A stretch of DNA of 11,010 bases. Origin: JBHJHK01 sp050330975. Its GTDB lineage: Bacteria; Pseudomonadota; Gammaproteobacteria; Competibacterales; Competibacteraceae. This document shows, piece by piece, positions 6,336 to 11,010 of this stretch (position 1 is the stretch's first letter; each line of letters opens with the position of its first letter). Location: assembly GCA_050330975.1 (NCBI GenBank), contig JBHJHK010000034.1, positions 1 through 11,010 of the forward strand, written 5' to 3'. The notes beneath the pieces were generated by a model. That model had not been told where the DNA came from and ran no database searches. It was given only the letters and a program-made list of their open reading frames with translations. The translations under genes and the position numbers were made by a program.

Positions 6336-8449
6336 GCAGCGCCAACGGCAACGGCACCCAGCAGATCAACCGCCTGGAGGCGGGGGGTCACATCGACCGC
6401 GCAGCGCCCTTGAGTTTCACCTTCAACGGCAAGGGCTACCGGGGCTACCGGGGGGACACCCTAGCGGCGGCGCTGCTCGCCAACGGCGTCGATGTGGTGG
6501 GCCGCAGCTTTAAATACTCAAGGCCTCGGGGCATCGTCGCCGCCGGCAGCGAAGAGCCCAACGCCATCGTCCAGCTGGGGGACCAACCGGCCACCACGGT
6601 ACCCAACGTCCGCGCCACCCAACAGCCCCTGTTCGAGGGCTTGGTGGCCGCCCCCGTCAAGGGCTGGCCCAACCTGGATTTGGATTTTATGGCCTTGGTG
6701 GGCAAGGCCGGGGGCCCGGCCATGCCCGTGGGTTTTTACTACAAAACCTTCATGTGGCCGGCGTCCATGTGGATGACCTATGAAAAGTACATCCGCCGGG
6801 CGGCGGGGCTGGGGCGGGCCCCCCAGCGCCCCGACCCCGACCGCTACGACCATCTCAACCACCACTGCGATGTGTTGGTGGTGGGGGGTGGTCCGGCGGG
6901 CTTGGCCGCCGCCCTGGCCGCCGGGCGGCGGGGGGCGAGGGTGATCCTGGCCGACGAACAATGGCAGTGGGGCGGTTCGTTGCTCCACAGCCGCGCCGTC
7001 ATCGACGGCGCCGAGGCTTCGGCCTGGGCGGCGGCGGCGGTGGCCGAGTTGGAGACCCTGGCAGAGGTCCTGCTTTTGCCCCACACCACGGCCTTTGGCT
7101 ACCACGACCACAATTTCGTCACCCTGGTGGAGGCGGTGACCGACGGCGAGGCGAGCCCCCAGGGCCAGCGCCCCCGCCAACGCCTTCACCGAGTGCGGGC
7201 CAAAGAGGTGGTGTTGGCCACGGGCGCCCACCAGCGGCCGTTGGTCTACGGCAACAACGATACCCCGGGCAACCTCCTGGCCGACGCCGTGTCGACCTAC
7301 ATCCGCCGCTACGCCGTGGTGCCGGGGAAACAGCTGGTGGTCACCACCGCCAACGACGACGGCTATCGGACGGCGTTGGACTGGTGGGAGACCGGGCGCG
7401 AGGTGGTCGCAGTGGTGGACGCCCGCCCCAACCCCGACGGGGCCCTGGTGGAGGCGGTGCGCGCCCACGGCATCGAGGTGATCCCGGGCAGTGGGGTCAT
7501 CGAGGCCCGGGGGCAGAAACGGGTGGAGGGGGCCGTGGTGGCGGCCCTGGAAGCCGACGCCCAGCGGGCCCACTCCATTGGCCGCATCCTGGGCTGCGAC
7601 ACCATCGCCAGCGCCGGCGGCTGGAGTCCGGTGGTCCATCTGGCCTGCCACCTGGGGGAAAAGCCCGTCTGGCGGGACGATATCCTGGGCTTTGTACCCC
7701 GGGGAGACCGTCCGGGGCGCTGGATCGCCGGGGGGGTCAACGGCAGCTATCCCCTCGGCCAGGTGTTCGCCGAGGGCTTTGCCGCCGGTAGCCAAGCCGC
7801 CGCCAGGGTGGGCCTTGGCCAGGATGACGTCGAGGGCACCACACCTGCCGTGGAGGAACCCGAGGCCAGCCCGCCCTTGGCGCTGTTTTTGGTACCCCAC
7901 ACCCTTTCCTGCAGCCGGGCCCCCAAGCAGTTTGTCGATTTGCAAAACGACGTCACCGCCGCCGGTATCGAGCTAGCCGTGCGGGAGGGCTTTGAGTCCA
8001 TCGAGCACGTCAAGCGCTACACGGCCTTGGGGTTTGGCACCGACCAGGGCAAGCTCTCCAACATCAATGGCCTGGCCATGGTCGCCAAGGCCCTCAACCG
8101 CTCCATGGCCGAGACGGGCACCACCACCTTCCGCCCGGCCTACACCCCCGTCGCCTTTGGCGCTTTGGCGGGACACAAGGTGGGGAAACTGTTCGACCCC
8201 GCCCGCTTCACCCCCATGCACCCCTGGCACGTCCGCGCCGGCGCCGAATTCGAAAACGTCGGCCAGTGGAAGCGGCCCTGGTACTACCCCCGGGGGGGCG
8301 AGTCCCTCCAGGAGGCGGTGAACCGGGAGTGTTTGGCGGTGCGCAACGCCGTGGGGATCTTGGATGCCTCCACCCTGGGCAAGATCGACATCCAGGGCAT
8401 AGATGCCCGGACGTTCCTGGAGCGGGTCTACACCAACGCCTGGCAATAA
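6332..8449 (+). CDS. soxA: Sarcosine oxidase, alpha subunit, N-terminal portion (interrupted by TAA)
   Basis: The GTG at 6332 overlaps the soxD stop and follows GGAG at 6321-6324. The frame encodes 705 residues before TAA at 8447-8449. Domains in order: a ferredoxin-like fold without cluster cysteines (about residues 25-105, with YRGYRGDTLAAALLANGVDV and GRSFKYSRPRG), a dinucleotide-binding oxidoreductase domain starting CDVLVVGGGPAGLAAAL (179-195), a second nucleotide-binding half (about 305-370), and the beginning of the folate-binding GcvT-like domain (from about 626, FTPMHPWHVRAG). In known enzymes this subunit binds NAD and routes the sarcosine methyl group to tetrahydrofolate. Full-length SoxA is close to 1,000 residues, so this product lacks about 310. 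The missing part is present in the same frame directly after the stop. A polypeptide ending here should lack the folate site unless the stop is read through or is an error. Confidence 0.9.
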   Translation: MSSANGNGTQQINRLEAGGHIDRAAPLSFTFNGKGYRGYRGDTLAAALLANGVDVVGRSFKYSRPRGIVAAGSEEPNAIVQLGDQPATTVPNVRATQQPLFEGLVAAPVKGWPNLDLDFMALVGKAGGPAMPVGFYYKTFMWPASMWMTYEKYIRRAAGLGRAPQRPDPDRYDHLNHHCDVLVVGGGPAGLAAALAAGRRGARVILADEQWQWGGSLLHSRAVIDGAEASAWAAAAVAELETLAEVLLLPHTTAFGYHDHNFVTLVEAVTDGEASPQGQRPRQRLHRVRAKEVVLATGAHQRPLVYGNNDTPGNLLADAVSTYIRRYAVVPGKQLVVTTANDDGYRTALDWWETGREVVAVVDARPNPDGALVEAVRAHGIEVIPGSGVIEARGQKRVEGAVVAALEADAQRAHSIGRILGCDTIASAGGWSPVVHLACHLGEKPVWRDDILGFVPRGDRPGRWIAGGVNGSYPLGQVFAEGFAAGSQAAARVGLGQDDVEGTTPAVEEPEASPPLALFLVPHTLSCSRAPKQFVDLQNDVTAAGIELAVREGFESIEHVKRYTALGFGTDQGKLSNINGLAMVAKALNRSMAETGTTTFRPAYTPVAFGALAGHKVGKLFDPARFTPMHPWHVRAGAEFENVGQWKRPWYYPRGGESLQEAVNRECLAVRNAVGILDASTLGKIDIQGIDARTFLERVYTNAWQ
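8447..8449 (+). other. soxA: In-frame TAA interrupting soxA (codon 706)
   Basis: The reading is ...TNAWQ, TAA, LKPGRCRYGLMC..., with no shift of frame on either side. In normal SoxA the chain continues through this point (pattern NAWxxLxPGxxRYG), and the stop occupies a position where lysine would be unsurprising. One substitution, AAA to TAA, explains it. No other in-frame TAA occurs inside roughly 3,000 codons of the neighbouring genes. Confidence 0.9.
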
Positions 8450-8479
8450 CTCAAGCCCGGCCGCTGTCGCTATGGCTTG

Positions 8480-9379
8480 ATGTGCAAAGACGACGGCATG
8501 GTGTTCGACGACGGGGTCACCAGCTGTCTGGCCGACGACCACTTTCTCATGACCACCACCACCACGGGGGCTGCAGGGGTCCTCCAGTGGCTGGAGCTGT
8601 GGCACCAGACGGAGTGGCCGGAACTCAAGGTACATTTCACCTCGGTCACCGATCACTTCGCCACCGCCACTTTGTCGGGGCCCAAGAGCCGGGAGGTGTT
8701 GGCGCGCCTGTGCGACGACGTGGACCTCTCGGACCAGGCCTTTCCCTTTATGAGCTTTCGCGACATCACCGTGGCGGGGGTGGCGCCCCGGGTGTTTCGC
8801 ATCAGTTTCACCGGGGAGTTGAGCTTTGAGATCAACGTCCAAGCCAACTACGGCCACTATGTATGGGAGCAGCTCATGGCGGCGGGGGAGCCCTTGGGGA
8901 TCACCCCCTACGGCACCGAGACCATGCACGTGTTGCGGGCCGAGAAGGGCTTTATCATCGTCGGCCAAGACACCGACGGCTCGGTGACCCCCCAAGACCT
9001 GGGGATGAGTTGGGCCATCGGCCACAAAAAGCCCTTTAACTTCATCGGCCGGCGCGCCTGGGGGCGGGAAGATAGCCTGCGGGAGGACCGCAAGCAGTTG
9101 GTGGGGCTCATGACCCACGATCCCGGGTTGGTCCTCCCCGAGGGGGCCCAGGCGGTACTGGATCCCAAGCCCAAACCCCCCATGGCCATGGTGGGCCATG
9201 TGACCTCCAGCTACTACAGCGCCACCTTGGGACGCAGTATCGCTTTGGCGTTGATCAAGGGTGGTCACCATCGCAGCGGGGAGACCTTGTACTTTCCCCT
9301 GGCCGACGGTCGCACCCCCAGCGCCGAAATCTGTTCACCGGTGTTCTACGACCCCGAGGGAAGCCGCCAGCATGTCTAA
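8480..9379 (+). pseudogene. soxA: SoxA C-terminal portion, GcvT-like folate-binding domain
   Basis: This is the rest of soxA after the TAA. The homologous frame is open from 8450, and 8480 is the first ATG, though no ribosome site precedes it, so independent translation is doubtful. The sequence is a normal aminomethyltransferase-like C-terminus: MCKDDGMVFDDGVTSCL, SVTDHFATATLSGPKSREVL, RISFTGELSFEINV, a GTETMHVLRAEKGFIIVGQDTDG segment and GMSWAIGHKKPFNFIGRRA, as in GcvT and SoxA. It would bind tetrahydrofolate and accept the methylene group. The ending overlaps the soxG start by eight bases (ATGTCTAA), as expected for an intact operon. Coding quality is fully kept, so the interruption is either recent, tolerated by readthrough, or a sequencing error. 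I label it pseudogene only because of the upstream stop. Confidence 0.8.
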
Positions 9380-10004
9380 CGTTGAGGCCTTTACCCCCCC
9401 CCGTCCCGAGTCGCCCCTCCACCATGCCGACCTGCCGGTGTTGGCTGGCCTGCCGGGGGACGGTCAGGTGGTGTTGCAGGAACACGCCCTGTGGGGGCAT
9501 TGGATCCTGCGCGGCAATGGCGACGACCCGGCCTTTGTCCATGGCGTCGCCGCCGCCACGGGGCTCTCGCTACCCGTCAAACCCCTGACCTCGGCCACCG
9601 CCGCCCAAGACCCGGCCACCCCCGGGACTATGCTCTGGTGGCTAGGGCCCGACGAGTGGCTGTTGTTGGCCCCCCCCGCCGCCTGGGAGGCCACGGCCCA
9701 AGCCCTTGTGACTCGGCCCTCGAGCCACAGCGCCGTGGTGGACGTCAGCGGGGGCCAGACTTGGCTTTCCCTGAGCGGCCCCAAGGCCGGCCTTGTGCTG
9801 GCCAAGTCCACCACCTACGACATCCACCCCCGGGCCTTTCCCGTGGGCAAGTGTGTGGGTACTCGCTTTGCCGAGATCCAAGTCTTCCTGCGCCGCCAGG
9901 GGCCAGAGCAGTTTCAGCTGGTGGTGCGCCGCAGCTTTGCCGACTACCTGTGGCTGTGGCTCCAAGACGCCAGTTGGGAGTATGGCTTGACCATTCGCGC
10001 CTGA
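9372..10004 (+). CDS. soxG: Sarcosine oxidase, gamma subunit
   Basis: A 210-residue gamma subunit of the heterotetramer, normal in length. The ATG at 9372 lies inside the end of soxA, so translation is probably coupled; no strong ribosome site is evident. Family features include GTMLWWLGPDEWLLLAPP in the middle, DVSGGQTWLSLSGPKAGLVLAK, then IHPRAFPVGKCVGTRFAEIQVFL and RRSFADYLWLWLQDASWEYG near the C-terminus. SoxG has a GcvT-related fold and supports assembly of the complex; it carries no redox cofactor of its own. It is the last gene of the operon and is followed by a terminator. Confidence 0.93.
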   Translation: MSNVEAFTPPRPESPLHHADLPVLAGLPGDGQVVLQEHALWGHWILRGNGDDPAFVHGVAAATGLSLPVKPLTSATAAQDPATPGTMLWWLGPDEWLLLAPPAAWEATAQALVTRPSSHSAVVDVSGGQTWLSLSGPKAGLVLAKSTTYDIHPRAFPVGKCVGTRFAEIQVFLRRQGPEQFQLVVRRSFADYLWLWLQDASWEYGLTIRA

Positions 10005-10028
10005 TGGCAGCAGCCTGGAATACTAATC

Positions 10029-10056
10029 GGCCTGGCCCGCAAGCAGGCCTCGTTTT
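10029..10056 (+). terminator. Rho-independent terminator of the sox operon
   Basis: GGCCTG (10029-10034) and CAGGCC (10044-10049) form a GC-rich six-pair stem with a nine-base loop. TCG and a run of four T follow (10053-10056). It begins 24 bases after the soxG stop, as expected for the end of the operon. Confidence 0.7.
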
Positions 10057-10138
10057 GGGGTAGCGCCGAACGCCGAGTGATGACGCCCAGGCGTTACGCC
10101 GTGCCAGAAAGCCCAGATCACCCGCCATCACGTAAAGA

Positions 10139-10167
10139 TACCCGCCACCATACTGGGCGGGCGGGTA
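10139..10167. repeat. 8-bp inverted repeat upstream of the right-edge gene
   Basis: TACCCGCC (10139-10146) and GGCGGGTA (10160-10167) are exact inverted copies separated by 13 bases, so the centres are 21 bp apart, or two helix turns. That spacing suits a dimeric regulator. It lies 37 bases before the likely start of the next gene. No T-run follows, so a terminator is less likely. Confidence 0.4.
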
Positions 10168-10204
10168 CACACCACTGTATAGCCATCATCTCAAGACTGA
10201 GTTC

Positions 10205-11010
10205 GTGGGCCATGGCCCATGGCTTGACCATCTGCCCCCGATCCCCGTTGCCGAGGGGACGCCTTTGGCGCAGGTGGGCTATCCTATACGGCCACCCCTA
10301 CCCACCGCGCCCACCTTGCCCAATTTTTATACCCTCCCCTGTCACACCGTCGCCTTGGGCTTTGGCGACGAACTCCAGGTGGCCTTTCCCCTCCTGGCTC
10401 CCGCGGCCACCGTTGTCACCGCCGATACCTCCCACCTCCCCTGGGAGTGGATGCTCAGCCTGGAGCACCACGCCCTGCGGGATGCCGGGAACTACCTGGA
10501 ACTCATTCCCTGGGCCCAAACCCTGACCGTGGGGGAAGGGCTGTTGGCGGTGGCCATCCCCCGGGGCCCGGAAGTCCAAGAGCCCCTCGAGCTGACCTTG
10601 GAGCTGCCCTACCTCCACGGCCCTTTGCCGAGCAAGGCCTCCCAACGGGGCCAGTGGGGCTTGATCCCGGCCCTGGGGGTGGGGGCCCTGGCCTTGGGGG
10701 TCGATCAACCCCACGGCGAGACCCCCCTGGAGGAAAGCGACCTCGCCCCCACCCCCCACCCGAGCCTGGTGGCCGAGCTCCAGGGGGCGGTGAAACAGGC
10801 CTTGATGCGCCAACGGCGCCTAGACGATCCCCGCCGCCTCATGGCCCTCCAGTGGTACCGCGCCATGACCCTCCACCGGGCCCAGGTGGAAGTGGGGGTG
10901 TGGTCTGCTGTAGAGCGGGATCGCCACCGCACCAGCACCCAAACCTCCCCCCTACGGGAAGCGGCGCGGCCCCTGGCCGTGCCCCGGCGGCAACACTGCT
11001 TTGGCCGCGC
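10205..11010 (+). CDS. Unrecognised protein, N-terminal part, running off the right edge
   Basis: The frame is open from 10136 to the window end. I place the start at GTG 10205 because it is the first usual start codon in frame; TTG 10265, preceded by GAGGGGA (10253-10259), has the better ribosome site and is a real alternative. The 268 visible codons have the strong G/C third-position preference of the other genes, which argues for coding, while the opposing leftward frame reads as low-complexity shadow. The protein begins with a proline-rich stretch (PPLPTAPTLPNF), continues with FGDELQVAFPLLAPAATVV and a likely beta-rich region, has a weakly hydrophobic segment (WGLIPALGVGALALGV), and then a basic helical region (KQALMRQRRLDDPRRLMALQ). 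No signal peptide is seen. I do not recognise the family and assign no function. It lies beyond the sox terminator, so it is probably a separate unit. Confidence 0.5.
   Translation, partial: MGHGPWLDHLPPIPVAEGTPLAQVGYPIRPPLPTAPTLPNFYTLPCHTVALGFGDELQVAFPLLAPAATVVTADTSHLPWEWMLSLEHHALRDAGNYLELIPWAQTLTVGEGLLAVAIPRGPEVQEPLELTLELPYLHGPLPSKASQRGQWGLIPALGVGALALGVDQPHGETPLEESDLAPTPHPSLVAELQGAVKQALMRQRRLDDPRRLMALQWYRAMTLHRAQVEVGVWSAVERDRHRTSTQTSPLREAARPLAVPRRQHCFGR

Noticed and set aside
6518..7945. A 475-residue open frame on the minus strand opposite soxA
   Set aside because: Its composition (rich in His, Gly, Gln, Pro) is what the antisense of GC-rich coding DNA gives. It resembles no family, and the plus strand is clearly SoxA. 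The same holds for minus-strand frames at 2797-3669, 3802-4605, 7973-9271 and 10298-10813.
8447..8449. Reassigned genetic code with TAA as a sense codon
   Set aside because: Only this single in-frame TAA exists in about 3,000 codons, and soxA itself also ends in TAA at the expected place. A general code change would show more. The terminal TAA alone is not decisive, because a TGA follows one codon later.
1..11010. Mobile element, CRISPR array, tRNA, rRNA or prophage signatures
   Set aside because: No transposase or integrase, no regularly spaced direct repeats, and no tRNA-like cloverleaf or rRNA sequence was found on reading both strands.

Overview
The window is very GC-rich and densely coding. 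Protein similarity suggests a proteobacterium (alpha or gamma class), but no rRNA or other marker is present to fix this. The best-supported theme is use of one-carbon and amino-acid substrates: a four-gene operon for heterotetrameric sarcosine oxidase, an L-serine dehydratase, and a PhnZ/TmpB-like HD-domain enzyme of the type that breaks C-P bonds.

Left part (1-2568). The 5' end of a periplasmic amino-acid-type ABC transporter binding protein runs leftward off the edge, behind a near-consensus sigma-70 promoter. Divergent from it is sdaA, a 4Fe-4S L-serine dehydratase with a GTG start. sdaA converges on, and overlaps by 14 bp, a leftward HD-domain gene that carries the signature residues of mixed-valent diiron phosphonate oxygenases. 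A short AT-rich spacer separates that gene from the next, divergent one.

Middle (2569-4775). A secreted DUF4331-family protein of 651 residues has an extra beta-sandwich-like module inserted in the family domain. It is followed by a terminator-like hairpin and a leader of about 250 bases containing several short inverted repeats.

Right part (4776-11010). soxB-soxD-soxA-soxG form a tight operon: a 15-base gap, then 4-base and 8-base overlaps. soxA is interrupted by an in-frame TAA at codon 706, at the start of the folate-binding GcvT-like domain. The remaining 309 codons are intact in the same frame and read as normal SoxA. A rho-independent terminator follows soxG. An unrecognised open frame then runs rightward off the edge.

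How the genes could fit together (inference): sarcosine oxidase turns sarcosine into glycine plus methylene-tetrahydrofolate, serine hydroxymethyltransferase (not in this window) would combine these into serine, and SdaA would deaminate serine to pyruvate. The HD enzyme could feed the same route, since its known relatives release glycine (PhnZ) or glycine betaine (TmpB) plus phosphate from hydroxylated phosphonates. The main oddities are the soxA stop codon, the DUF4331 insertion, and an HD enzyme without its usual dioxygenase partner. I see no mobile element, CRISPR array, tRNA or rRNA.
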